The notes below the pieces were generated by a model that saw only the letters and a list, made by a program, of their open reading frames with translations, had not been told where the DNA came from and did no database searches. A program made the translations under genes and the position numbers. Shown here one piece after another: positions 25,329-33,717 of a DNA stretch of 64,000 nucleotides; positions within the stretch are counted from its first letter, which is position 1, and each line of letters begins with the position of its first letter. Source of the stretch: Luteipulveratus flavus (GTDB lineage Bacteria > Actinomycetota > Actinomycetes > Actinomycetales > Dermatophilaceae); NCBI RefSeq assembly GCF_029439465.1, contig NZ_JAROAV010000031.1:62001-126000 (forward strand), given 5' to 3'.

Positions 25329-25338
25329 CTGCTAGACC
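25322..25338 (+). promoter_or_regulatory. Stop-codon hairpin in the whiB7 leader
   Basis: GGTCTAG, loop CTG, then CTAGACC: a perfect 7-bp stem. The TAG of the 99-codon ORF (25326-25328) is part of the 5' arm, so a terminating ribosome would melt it. Confidence 0.55.
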
Positions 25339-25349
25339 AGCCTCCTTCA

Positions 25350-25386
25350 GGCCGCGGAACCCGACACCAGGGTCCGCGGCCTTTCT
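25350..25386 (+). terminator. Intrinsic terminator (attenuator) before whiB7
   Basis: GGCCGCGGA (25350-25358) pairs with TCCGCGGCC (25373-25381) and is followed by TTTCT. It stands 164 nt before the whiB7 start and would end transcription in the leader unless antiterminated, as described for whiB7 attenuation in mycobacteria. The stretch 25387-25549 contains only an in-frame N-terminal extension of whiB7 and its ribosome-binding site. Confidence 0.75.
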
Positions 25387-25549
25387 CGTGTCCGCGGGGC
25401 CATCGAACTCACAGATAAGCGAGCAGATGCCTACCAGCACGCCAGTCCGATGCCAGCGCCAGACCACCGCAGCCGCGACCGATCCGCAGCTCCGGAGCAC
25501 GAACGAGGGACCCCAGGACCGGGGTCAGGAGAAGAAGGAGGTGCCACCG

Positions 25550-25837
25550 ATGATGCTGACCGACCTCATCGCCGACGCCATCGAGGCCGTCGACCAGGGC
25601 ACGGAGCTGCCGTGCCGGGTGAACGACCCCGAGCTGTGGTTCGCCGAGCGTCCCGAGGACGTCGAGTTCGCCAAGGCCCTGTGCCGTACCTGCCCGCTGC
25701 AGGAGGCGTGCCTGGCCGGCGCGAAGGACCGCCGGGAGCCGTGGGGCGTCTGGGGTGGCGAGCTCTTCCTCCAGGGCACCGTCATTCCGCGCAAGCGGCC
25801 GCGGGGGCGTCCGCGCAAGCACCCGGTCGCGGCGTAA
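25550..25837 (+). CDS. whiB7: WhiB7 redox-sensing transcription factor
   Basis: A 95-residue iron-sulfur regulator of intrinsic antibiotic resistance. Four cluster cysteines are visible (PCRVNDP, LCRTCPLQEAC), followed by the SigA-binding turn EPWGVWGGEL and a C-terminal AT-hook (RPRGRPRKH) that recognises AT-rich promoter DNA. The ATG at 25550 has AAGGAGG 8 nt upstream; the frame is open further 5', but the family ends here. It is controlled by the leader described above and probably activates its own promoter. Confidence 0.95.
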   Translation: MMLTDLIADAIEAVDQGTELPCRVNDPELWFAERPEDVEFAKALCRTCPLQEACLAGAKDRREPWGVWGGELFLQGTVIPRKRPRGRPRKHPVAA

Positions 25838-25942
25838 GTCGTGGCCGCCGTGCCGACCCGACTCCCGTCCCGCACGTTCCTCCGGCGGAGGACGTGCTCA
25901 CCGAAGACAACCGAAAACCTTTTCGTCTCAAGGAGACTCACC

Positions 25943-26071
25943 ATGTACAACGTTCTCAACGAACAGCTCGCTCGCCAGCGAGTACAGCCCGCCAGCCAGG
26001 GCGTACGTCGCAGGTCGCTCCAGGTGAACCTGCACGTGCGTCGTCAGGAGCGTCACCGTCTCACGCGGTGA
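25943..26071 (+). CDS. Small basic protein, function unknown
   Basis: A 42-residue ORF (MYNVLNEQLARQRVQ...) with AAGGAG 7 nt before the ATG. It is rich in Arg and Gln and lacks cysteine. Short proteins starting M[YF].VL.EQLAR occur in many actinobacterial genomes without known function. It lies 105 nt after whiB7 and is followed by a strong hairpin, so it may share the whiB7 transcript. Confidence 0.5.
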   Translation: MYNVLNEQLARQRVQPASQGVRRRSLQVNLHVRRQERHRLTR

Positions 26072-26142
26072 TGTCGGGCGCCGGGCGCCCGAAGGATCCG
26101 GACCTCGCTGGTCGAGGTGAGCAGATCACGGGCGTGATCACA

Positions 26143-26180
26143 CGAAGCCGGGTGGAGTCGGCCAACTCCGCCCGGCTTCG
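26143..26180. terminator. Bidirectional hairpin terminator
   Basis: CGAAGCCGGG (26143-26152) pairs with CCCGGCTTCG (26171-26180), and an inner GGAGT/ACTCC stem continues it. It lies between the convergent whiB7 unit and the ABC1 kinase gene. Confidence 0.7.
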
Positions 26181-26201
26181 CCGTGTCCTGGGACGGATGC
26201 G

Positions 26202-27524
26202 TCAGGGCAGGTGCGGCAGGTCGGCGCCGGGGACCGAGCGGCTGACGATGTCCCGAGCCGGAACGGTGCCCTCGATCTGGCACAGCACCGCGATGCCGCC
26301 GAGCCAGGTGCGGTGGATCAGCAGGTACTGCGGAGGCAGGTTGAGCCGCATGCCGACCGCGAAGTGGCTGCTGCGCGGGTCGTTGACGTAGGCGAAGATC
26401 CCCCGCAGCCAGGCCCGTGAGAACGCGAACGTCGGTTCGTGCAACGGCTCGAGGAACCGGCCGAGGTACTGGAGGAGGTCCTCGGGGTCGATGGTGATGC
26501 GGGACCTGATGAAGCCCTCCTCGCGCAGACCTTCGAGCAGGCCCTCGGCGTCACCCTCCATCGCCAGGGTGAGCAGCTCGCCCATCGCCGGGGGGAGCCC
26601 GTCGGGCAGCCGGTTCACGGCGCCGAAGTCGAGCACCCCCAGCCGGCCGTCGGGCAGCAGCCGGTAGTTGCCCGGGTGCGGGTCGGCGTGCAGCAGGCCC
26701 GATCGCTCGGGCGCTCCGACGAGGAACTCCAGGTAGCGCGTCGCGGCGAGGTCACGCTGCGCCTGTGTGCCGGAGGCGATGATCTTCGACAGCGGGGTGC
26801 CCTCCACCCACTCCGAGACGATGACGTGCTCGGACCACTCCACGACGTCCGGCACCATGAAGTCGGGGTCGTCCGCGTACGCCTCCGCCAGCTGGTCCTG
26901 GGAGCCGGCCTCGAGCTCGTAGTCCAGCTCCTCGGCCATCCGTCCCTTGAGCTCGTCCAGGATCGGCGCGAGCTCCAGGCCCGGGACCCAGCCGGCGGCG
27001 AGCCGGGCGACGCGGGTCAGCTGGTTCAGGTCGGACATCAGCGCCTGGGCGGCGCCGGGATACTGCACCTTCACGGCGACGTCGCGGCCGTCCGCCCAGA
27101 CGGCGCGGTGCACCTGGCCGATCGATGCGGCGGCGGCCGGCTGGTCGTCGAAGCTGGTGAACAGGTCGCGCCAGTCCTCACCCAGCTCCTCCGCGAGCCG
27201 CGTGTGGACCATCGACGCCGGCATGGGCGGAGCCGCGTCCTGCAGTCGGGTGAGCGTGGCGCGGTACGGGCCGGCGAGCTCCTCGGGCAGGGCGGACTCG
27301 AACATCGACAGCGACTGGCCGAACTTCATCGCGCCGCCCTTGAGGGTGCCGAGCACCTGGAACAGCTGCTCGGCCGTACGCATCTGCAGCTCGGCCGCCA
27401 CCAGCTCGGCCGGGCGGCCTCCCACCCGCTTGCCCAGGCCGAGCGCCGCACGCCCGGCGAACCCGATCGGCAAGGTGGCCAGCCGGGCGGAGCGGGCGAC
27501 CGCTCGACGGGGGATCTCACTCAT
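26202..27524 (-). CDS. ABC1/UbiB-family atypical kinase
   Basis: A 440-residue AarF/UbiB/ABC1 protein. The KxGQ motif is [11 protein letters not shown], the alanine-rich loop [12 protein letters not shown], the catalytic lysine VAVKVQYPG, and the metal-binding LDFG is in GVLDFGAVN with [10 protein letters not shown] before it. UbiB relatives act as ATPases in quinone or lipid homeostasis; the actinobacterial role next to whiB7/uvrD2 (Rv3197 in M. tuberculosis) is unproven. The cyclodehydratase-like gene lies 27 nt upstream on the same strand, so they are likely one unit. Confidence 0.9.
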   Translation of the reverse strand: MSEIPRRAVARSARLATLPIGFAGRAALGLGKRVGGRPAELVAAELQMRTAEQLFQVLGTLKGGAMKFGQSLSMFESALPEELAGPYRATLTRLQDAAPPMPASMVHTRLAEELGEDWRDLFTSFDDQPAAAASIGQVHRAVWADGRDVAVKVQYPGAAQALMSDLNQLTRVARLAAGWVPGLELAPILDELKGRMAEELDYELEAGSQDQLAEAYADDPDFMVPDVVEWSEHVIVSEWVEGTPLSKIIASGTQAQRDLAATRYLEFLVGAPERSGLLHADPHPGNYRLLPDGRLGVLDFGAVNRLPDGLPPAMGELLTLAMEGDAEGLLEGLREEGFIRSRITIDPEDLLQYLGRFLEPLHEPTFAFSRAWLRGIFAYVNDPRSSHFAVGMRLNLPPQYLLIHRTWLGGIAVLCQIEGTVPARDIVSRSVPGADLPHLP

Positions 27525-27551
27525 GGCTGTGACTGCGCCCTGGTGCGAAGG

Positions 27552-28373
27552 TCATGCAGCCATTGTCACGCACGAGCACTCGGGGTGCTGAGGCCACCGG
27601 TGGTGAGTGACCGTCCCGGACGGGAGCGACGCCACGAGACCGACGCCGTCCGGCGGCCCGGAACCCGCCAGCTCGCTGCGTGTCGTGAGGGCGGTCAGCC
27701 CTGCAGCCAGCGCCGTGAGGGCGGGGTCGCCGTCGGCCAGCTGCGGCGCGTCGAGCAGCGCCGCCGCGAGCGCGGCCCGACCCGGCTCGCGTCCGACCTG
27801 GTACAGCTCCAGGCAGCGCGCGCAGGGACCACGGCCGGGTCGAAGCACCGGGCCGACGGCCACGCGGTCGCCGCGCTCGACGACGGGGACCACGGTCGTA
27901 CCGGTGGCGCGCCACTCCTGCGCCCGGACGAGGTCGACGACCTCCGAGCTCACGCAGATCACGATGGCCGGACCAGCACCGGACGCCCGCAGATCCGGGT
28001 GCGGCCCCGGCGAGGGCGGATCGACCACGGTGCCGCGGCCGGTGGCGAACAGCTCTCCGAGCGCCGCGGCCATTGCTCCACTGCCCGTCACGGCGACGCG
28101 GTGCGGCACGAGGGCCGCGGACGCCGCCGACTCGGCCGCCCGGGCGAGGCGCTCCAGGGGGGAGCGTGCGCCGTCGGGCGTCCGCTCGTGGGCCGCAGCG
28201 GCACGCAGCGCCGCGGAGCTCGTCGCTCCGAGGCCGAGCAGGAACCCCGTCTCGGCGGGGGCAAGACCGTCCAGCACCATCGCTCGTAGTCGCGACAGGC
28301 TGACGTGCACCGAGTCGGGGCCGTACGCCGTGGCGCGCAGCGGCACCAGATGAGGTGGGATGTCGGTGGTCAT
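27552..28373 (-). CDS. ThiF/cyclodehydratase-like protein, function unknown
   Basis: A 273-residue protein resembling the E1/ThiF-like part of TOMM cyclodehydratases. A nucleotide-binding-like AVTGSGAMAAALGEL segment is followed by zinc-type cysteines GPCARCLELYQ and a C-terminal HPECSC. No YcaO partner or modifiable precursor peptide is nearby. Conserved proteins of this kind sit beside the whiB7/ABC1-kinase region in other Actinobacteria (Rv3196-like, as I recall). The ATG at 28373 has GGAGG upstream. It could be a peptide-binding or adenylating enzyme, but nothing in the sequence proves this. Confidence 0.6.
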   Translation of the reverse strand: MTTDIPPHLVPLRATAYGPDSVHVSLSRLRAMVLDGLAPAETGFLLGLGATSSAALRAAAAHERTPDGARSPLERLARAAESAASAALVPHRVAVTGSGAMAAALGELFATGRGTVVDPPSPGPHPDLRASGAGPAIVICVSSEVVDLVRAQEWRATGTTVVPVVERGDRVAVGPVLRPGRGPCARCLELYQVGREPGRAALAAALLDAPQLADGDPALTALAAGLTALTTRSELAGSGPPDGVGLVASLPSGTVTHHRWPQHPECSCVTMAA

Positions 28374-28460
28374 GCGGGCCTCCAGGTTCGCGTGGTCGAA
28401 CTCTGGCAGGGAACGCCGATGGCGTCGGCCGTCGTCCACAGGGGCGTCGAGGAGGTGGGC

Positions 28461-29656
28461 ATGGGTCTGGTGATCGCACTGGTGGTGCTCCTGGGAGCGC
28501 CTGCGGTGGCAGCGGTGTCGCGACGACGACGGCGCCGAGGTGGCCGGGACGAGTACTTCGTCGACCTCGTACCCGGGCTGCTTCCCGGCCCGGACCAGGC
28601 CCCGAGCCGTCGTACGGGTGCTCGAGCGGGCGAGCTGGTCTCGCAGGCGGCGGTCCGTCTCACCCCACCGGACGGCGTCCCGCCGGTCGCCGCCGGGCTG
28701 CTGCTCGACCGCGAGGTCCGAGCCCGGGACCTCAGCGCCGGATTCCTCGACCTCGCCGTTCGCGGGTTCTTCCGGATCCGCCGCCCCGGGCCGCACGAGA
28801 ACGGGACGAGGCGGGGGGAGTGGGTGCTCGAGCCCCCGCTCGTCGCTGCGTCGGGTCCGCTCAGCGAGGCCGAGCGACAGGTGCTCGCGACGCTGTTCCC
28901 CAGGTACGCGGTGACCACGCTGGCAGCCCGGCGTAGCGCGATCGGAGGGCCGTTGAGGGGGCTCCGGGACGACGTCGAGTGGCAGGCGCGCCGGCTGGGG
29001 TGGTTCGGCCAGGACCGGGCCGGTGGTGTGCCCACGGCTGCAGCGCTCGGTCTCTTCGGGATCGTGCTGCTCGTGGTCGCCGGCTCCTTGGGAGGCGTCC
29101 CTGACCCGGTGAAGTTCTTCGCCGTGGTCTCGATGATCTGGTCCGTGATCTCCGTGGCCATCCATCGGGTGCGCCCGCGGACGGCAGAGGGGACGGCCAT
29201 GGCCGTCCAGGTGGCGGCTTCCGCCGGTACATCGCCACGGCCGAGGCACGACAGCTGCGCTTCGAGGAGGCTGCTGGCATCTTCAGCCGGTACCTGCCGT
29301 GGGCCGTGTCCTTCGGTCTGACCGAGCACTGGTGCGCGGTCTTCCGGGAGGTGCTGACCCTCGCGCGCGACGGCGGCGCCGGGACCGTGGTCGTGAGCGA
29401 TCCGGGGTGGTCCACCGACCTGGCGTGGCTCGGTGACGTCCAGGCAGGGCTGGACTCCGCTGTGGGGGACCTCGCCGCGGCGGTCGACACCGCGGTGTCC
29501 GACGTCATCGGCTCGGTGGACGGTCTCGTCGCGGACGTGTCGGCCGGCGTCGGCGATGCTGCCGGCGACGGCGGGTCGGGCAGCGGGGACAGTGGCGGGG
29601 GAGGCGACTCCGGCGGGGGAGGCGACTCCGGTGGTGGCGGTGGTGGCGGCGACTGA
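28461..29656 (+). pseudogene. DUF2207-family membrane protein, frameshifted and N-terminally short
   Basis: The frame starting at 28461 (AGGAGG 6 nt upstream) encodes one membrane segment (LVIALVVLLGAPAVAAV), an Arg-rich stretch and the cytoplasmic DUF2207 region, then leaves the family sequence near 29216. The correct continuation, GFRRYIATAEARQLRFEEA, is in another frame and runs to 29656 with a Gly/Ser-rich tail. One missing G in GTGGCGGCTTCC explains the shift. Full-length family members also have a signal peptide and an extracellular domain of about 200 residues, absent here. It is either a decayed gene or a short variant with a sequencing error. Confidence 0.7.
29594..29629 (+). repeat. 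Two 18-bp tandem repeats in the Gly-rich tail
   Basis: The unit GGCGGGGGAGGCGACTCC is repeated exactly twice (29594-29611, 29612-29629) and encodes GGGGDS repeats typical of DUF2207 tails. Confidence 0.7.
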
Positions 29657-29688
29657 TCGTGCCGGCGTCGGCGGGGCATGATCGGCTC

Positions 29689-30434
29689 ATGATCTCCTCC
29701 GTCGCGGTCCTCTCCGACATCCATGGCGTGCTGCCGGCGCTGGACGCCGTCCTGGAGGAGCCGGACGTGCGTGCCGCCGACCGCATCGTGCTCACCGGCG
29801 ACATCGCCGCCGGCCCGCAACCGGTGGCGACCCTGGACCGGCTCAGCGCTCTGGATGACCGGGTCGTCTGGGTACGCGGCAACGCCGACCGCGAGCTGGT
29901 CGCCTGTGCACGGGGGCCACCTCGGACTACCCCATCGACGTCTGGGGTGCGGCGCAGCTGAGGGAGGACCAGATCGCTCTGCTGGACGGCCTGCCGCACC
30001 CGGTCACGCTGGACGTGTCGGGGTTCGGACCGGTGCTCTTCTGCCACGGCAGCCCGCGCGACGACGACGAGGTCGTCCTGGTGGACACGCGCATCGACCG
30101 CTGGATCGACGTCCTCGCGGACGTGCCCGAGGACGTCCGTACCGTCGTCTGCGGGCACACGCACATGCCGTTTCAGCGTCTGGTGGACCGTCGCCTCGTC
30201 CTGAACCCCGGCAGCGTCGGCATGCCCTACGGCGGCGCCGGGGCGCACTGGGCGCTGCTCGCCGACGGCGTCGTGCAGCTGCGACGGACCGCGTACGACA
30301 TCGCCGCAGCGTGCGAGCAGGTCGTCGCGAGCAGCGGCTACCCGGACGTACGGGAGTGGGTCGAGGAGTACCTGTGGTCGAGGAACTCCGACGCGGGCGC
30401 CGTGCGCGCCTTCGGCCCCCGCGACGGCCGCTGA
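29689..30434 (+). pseudogene. Metallophosphoesterase, single-base frameshift
   Basis: A calcineurin-like phosphoesterase of the YfcE type, split by a -1 frameshift. The first part has SDIHG, LTGDIAAGP and RGNADRE. The second, in another frame from about 29917, continues GATSDYPIDVWGA and then VLFCHGSPRDDD and CGHTHMPF. A run of five G at 29912-29916 would restore the frame if it had six. All metal ligands are present across the two parts, so loss is recent or the base is a sequencing error. Confidence 0.8.
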
Positions 30435-30483
30435 GAGCCCCGCGTACGGGACTTTGTCAGGGGTGTCGCTTAAGTTCGTGGGT

Positions 30484-31077
30484 ATGGGCGAGCAGCCGCT
30501 GACGATCGACTCCGCCGCCGAGCCGGCGGTGGAGATCCGTCGCAGCGCCCGGCGTCGGCGCACGGTGAGCGCCTACCGGGAGGGCGACCGCATCATCGTC
30601 CTGGTGCCGGCGCGGCTGACCAAGGTCCAGGAGCGCACGCTGGTCGCGGAGATGGTGTCCAAGATCCAGGCTCGGGACCAGCGCCTGAAGCCCAGCGACA
30701 GCAGGCTCGCCGGCCGGGCCGAGGCGTTGTCGGCGCGCTACCTCGGTGGGCTCGCCCGACCGACCTCGGTGCGGTGGGTGAGCAACCAGCGCACCCGCTG
30801 GGGGTCGTGCACACCGATGGACGGCACCATCCGCCTGTCCCACCGGCTGCAGGGGATGCCGGAGTGGGTCGTCGACTACGTGCTGCTGCACGAGCTCGCC
30901 CACCTGCTCCAGCCCGGCCACGGCAAGTCGTTCTGGTCCCTGCTGGACGGCTATCCGCACCTGGCTCGCGCCCGCGGGTTCCTCGAAGGGGTCGCGCACG
31001 CCGACGGGCTGCCGACCCAGGACGCCGACGACGGTGCCGAGTCCGGCGACATCGGGGCCGGCGAGGCGAGCGGCTGA
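30484..31077 (+). CDS. YgjP-like M48-type metallopeptidase
   Basis: A 197-residue protein of the YgjP/DUF45 zincin family. The zinc site HELAH and downstream HGKSFW are clear, with the family segment NQRTRWGSC before them. The ATG at 30484 is favoured because TAAGTT (30471-30476) ends 7 nt upstream. The C-terminal 20 residues are acidic and disordered-looking. Physiological substrate unknown. Confidence 0.83.
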   Translation: MGEQPLTIDSAAEPAVEIRRSARRRRTVSAYREGDRIIVLVPARLTKVQERTLVAEMVSKIQARDQRLKPSDSRLAGRAEALSARYLGGLARPTSVRWVSNQRTRWGSCTPMDGTIRLSHRLQGMPEWVVDYVLLHELAHLLQPGHGKSFWSLLDGYPHLARARGFLEGVAHADGLPTQDADDGAESGDIGAGEASG

Positions 31078-31167
31078 CCCTGGCGGTTCGCCGGTCGCGG
31101 TGCGACCATGGTCGTGGCGGTCGCAACCGGTCGACGTCGCCCGGTGCGCCGGTCGCCTGGAGCGTCG

Positions 31168-31557
31168 ATGAGCGTCGTGGTCCTCTACCTGGTGGTGTGT
31201 GTCCTGCCCGGCGTGACCTTCCTGGTCGCCGAGCGGTGCTACCGCGCCTGGACGGGCGAGACCCCCTGGCCGCGCAGCCGCAGTACGCAGGCACCGCAGG
31301 CTCCCGTCGTCCCGCACCCGCCGCTCGAGCGGCTGGTCGCCGACCTGCGTCGGCTGGACGCCGAGATCGCCCGCCTGGAGCTGTCGGCCCAGCCGGCCCG
31401 GGTACGACGCATGGAGGCAGTGGCGCTCGCGTACGACGACACGTTGCGCTCCTGCTGCGTCGCGCTGGAGGTCCCGCTCCCGCCGGGTGACCGGCTGGAC
31501 GCCACCGAGCGTCTGCAGGTCGAGGCGGACCTGGCCCAGGCCGGTCTGGTCTGGTAG
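31168..31557 (+). CDS. Small single-pass membrane protein, unknown
   Basis: A 129-residue protein with one N-terminal membrane segment (VVVLYLVVCVLPGVTFLVA), a Pro-rich linker and a helical, charged C-terminal half (RLVADLRRLDAEIARLELS) that could form a coiled coil. I do not recognise a family. It follows the metallopeptidase by 90 nt and is convergent with the Nudix gene. The ATG at 31168 is chosen because the hydrophobic segment begins there. Confidence 0.6.
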   Translation: MSVVVLYLVVCVLPGVTFLVAERCYRAWTGETPWPRSRSTQAPQAPVVPHPPLERLVADLRRLDAEIARLELSAQPARVRRMEAVALAYDDTLRSCCVALEVPLPPGDRLDATERLQVEADLAQAGLVW

Positions 31558-31563
31558 GTCGGC

Positions 31564-32139
31564 TCAGCCCAGGGCCGAGCGCGCTGCGTCGACGAGCTCG
31601 TGCATGTCGGGGTCGGTCCGCTCGGGAAGTGCGTCCACCGGCCACCACGCGAGGTCCTCGGACTCCTCCGAGGCGACAGGTACGGCACCCGGCGTCGCGC
31701 GCGCCGCGAAGCGGAGGTCCAGGTGGGCCCGGCAGCGGCCGAACGCCGCCGGCAGCGCGTGCTCGTGCAGCTGCACCAGCCCCGGCCGGACCGTGAGCCC
31801 GGCGATACCCGACTCCTCACGGGCCTCGCGGGTCGCGGCGGCGTGCACGTCGTGGTCGGTCTCCTCCAGGTGGCCGCCGACCTGGACCCAGATGCGCGCC
31901 TTCTTGTGCAGCGTCAGCAGCACCTGGTCCAGCGTGGCGTCGAGGATCAGCGCGCTCGCGGTCAGGTGCTCCGCCGGCCCGTGGCGCCACGTCGCGCCCG
32001 GGTGACGGTGAACCTGCTCCAGGAACCGCTGCCGCAGCGCCGCCTGGGCCGCGTCCGGTGGCGCCCAGGCGGTCAGCAGGCGTGCGGCATCGGCGTCGAG
32101 CCGGGTGAAGGCGGAGGGTACGGAGATGGAGGTCGTCAC
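31564..32139 (-). CDS. Nudix hydrolase
   Basis: A 191-residue Nudix-fold hydrolase. The box reads GGHLEETDHDVHAAATREAREESG, keeping the REAREESG catalytic helix but with Asp in place of the first box glutamate. Substrate unknown. The ATG overlaps the stop of the DUF2342 gene by 4 bases (ATGA), so it is the second gene of that unit. Confidence 0.85.
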   Translation of the reverse strand: MTTSISVPSAFTRLDADAARLLTAWAPPDAAQAALRQRFLEQVHRHPGATWRHGPAEHLTASALILDATLDQVLLTLHKKARIWVQVGGHLEETDHDVHAAATREAREESGIAGLTVRPGLVQLHEHALPAAFGRCRAHLDLRFAARATPGAVPVASEESEDLAWWPVDALPERTDPDMHELVDAARSALG

Positions 32140-33626
32140 TCCGGCTTGCGCTCGCCGGCGCCGGAGCCACCGTCTTCGTTGTCGTCATCGGCGCTCGCGG
32201 CGCCGTCGGCGTCCATCTCGGCGCGACCCTGGGCCAGCAGCTGGTCGAGCGCGTCGTCCATCTCGTCGCGAGCGGGCTCGTCGGCATCGATCGCCGTCCG
32301 TCGTGCGACGTAGGCGAGCGGGTCGTCGAGGTCCTCGCCGCTCGGCGCGAAGTCGGGGTGTTCCCAGGCCCGGTCGCGCTCCTGAGCGCCGGCGGCCTCC
32401 TCCAGCGCGCTCCACAGGTTGGCGGCATCGCGCAGCCGGCGGGGCCGCAGCTCCAGACCGACCAGCGAGGAGAAGACCCGCTCGGCCGGACCACCGGCGG
32501 CGCGGCGACGGCGTACGGCCTCCGACAGCGCTGCGGCGTGCGGCAGATGCGGGCTGGTCGCCCGCTCGGTGACGACGTCGACCCAGCCCTCGACGAGCGC
32601 GAGGGTCGTCTCGATGCGCTGCACGGCCCGCTGCTGCGCCTCGCTCGGCTCCGGCGTGAACAGCGACCCCTGGAGCGCGCTCTGCATGGCGGCGGGGTCC
32701 GAGGTGTCCGCCTCGCGGAGGGCCTCCTCGATGCGCTCGGTGTCGATGCTGATGTCGCCGGCGTAGGACTGCACGGCGGCGAGGAGAGCGGGAGCGAGCC
32801 ACGCCACCTCGTCGAACAGCCGGGCGCGCGCGGCCTCACGCACCGCCAGGTAGAGATGCACCTCGCCCGCCTCGATACCGAGTCCCTCGGCGAACGCGGC
32901 GACGTTGGCCGGGAGGACCACCACGGGGTTGCCCTCGACGAGGGGGAGGCCGACCTCGGTGCCGGTGACCAGCTCGCCCGCGAGCGCACCGACCGCCTGG
33001 CCGACCTGCATGCCGAACATCGCGCTGCTCATCCGGGCCACCATCGGCTCCATCTGACCGACGAGCGCCGAGGCGTCGACGCCGGGTGGCAGACCGAGCT
33101 CGGCGGACAGGTCCGCGTCGCCCAGCTGGCCGAGCTGCTGCTTCATCGCCTCCCGGATCGCGGTGCCGACGCCGACCGCCACCGGTTCCACCAGCGTGCG
33201 CCAGACCGGCATCGTCTGCTCGACCCACTCGGCGCGCGACCAGGCGCGTGCCCCCGCGGCAGGCGCCTGCAGGTCGGTGACCTCGTCCAGCCACAGGTTC
33301 GCGACCTGGACGACCTGCTCGACGTCGCGGGCCGTGCTGCTGCCCACGGTGGAGTCGCCTGCGGCGGAGACCGTCTTGCGGGCGGCGTCCGTCGCGAGCG
33401 CGACGTTGAACGACCCGTCGCTCGGGCCGGACATCATCGCCTGGACCTGGGCCTGGACCATCTGCAGCATCGCGGGGTCGAGGTTGTCGACGCCCATCTG
33501 CTTCAGGGCGTCGGCCAGCTCAGGGTTGGCGGACAGGTCGCCACCGGTGAGAGCGCGCAGGATCTCGGAGAGGTCGGGCTCGTCGTCACCCGGGCCGCTC
33601 GGCTGCAGGTGCGGGGTGTCGGACAC
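32136..33626 (-). CDS. DUF2342 zincin-like protein
   Basis: A 496-residue protein of the actinobacterial DUF2342 (zinc-dependent metalloprotease-like) family, related to Rv3195. Its N-terminus reads DLSEILRALTGGDLSANPE. The segment HLYLAVREAARARLF corresponds to the presumed metal site, where I recall homologues having His instead of the second Arg (REAAHxRLF). If so, the enzyme may be inactive. The GTG at 33626 follows AGGGAG. The C-terminus is acidic and low-complexity. Confidence 0.82.
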   Translation of the reverse strand: MSDTPHLQPSGPGDDEPDLSEILRALTGGDLSANPELADALKQMGVDNLDPAMLQMVQAQVQAMMSGPSDGSFNVALATDAARKTVSAAGDSTVGSSTARDVEQVVQVANLWLDEVTDLQAPAAGARAWSRAEWVEQTMPVWRTLVEPVAVGVGTAIREAMKQQLGQLGDADLSAELGLPPGVDASALVGQMEPMVARMSSAMFGMQVGQAVGALAGELVTGTEVGLPLVEGNPVVVLPANVAAFAEGLGIEAGEVHLYLAVREAARARLFDEVAWLAPALLAAVQSYAGDISIDTERIEEALREADTSDPAAMQSALQGSLFTPEPSEAQQRAVQRIETTLALVEGWVDVVTERATSPHLPHAAALSEAVRRRRAAGGPAERVFSSLVGLELRPRRLRDAANLWSALEEAAGAQERDRAWEHPDFAPSGEDLDDPLAYVARRTAIDADEPARDEMDDALDQLLAQGRAEMDADGAASADDDNEDGGSGAGERKPE

Positions 33627-33717
33627 GGTGGGTCTCCCTCTGACGTCGGTGGTGAGCCGCGCGAGTCACGCGGTGAGAGGATGACGTCTCTTCCCAGATA
33701 ACCACGAGGGGGCCGTA

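Noticed and set aside
25427-25550. Longer WhiB7 starting at the ATG near 25427
   Set aside because: The frame is open, but the added residues do not look like WhiB7, and the ATG at 25550 has a strong Shine-Dalgarno at correct distance.
25943-26071. Small basic ORF as a RiPP precursor for the cyclodehydratase-like protein
   Set aside because: It has no Cys/Ser/Thr-rich core and lies on the opposite strand beyond the kinase gene; no support.
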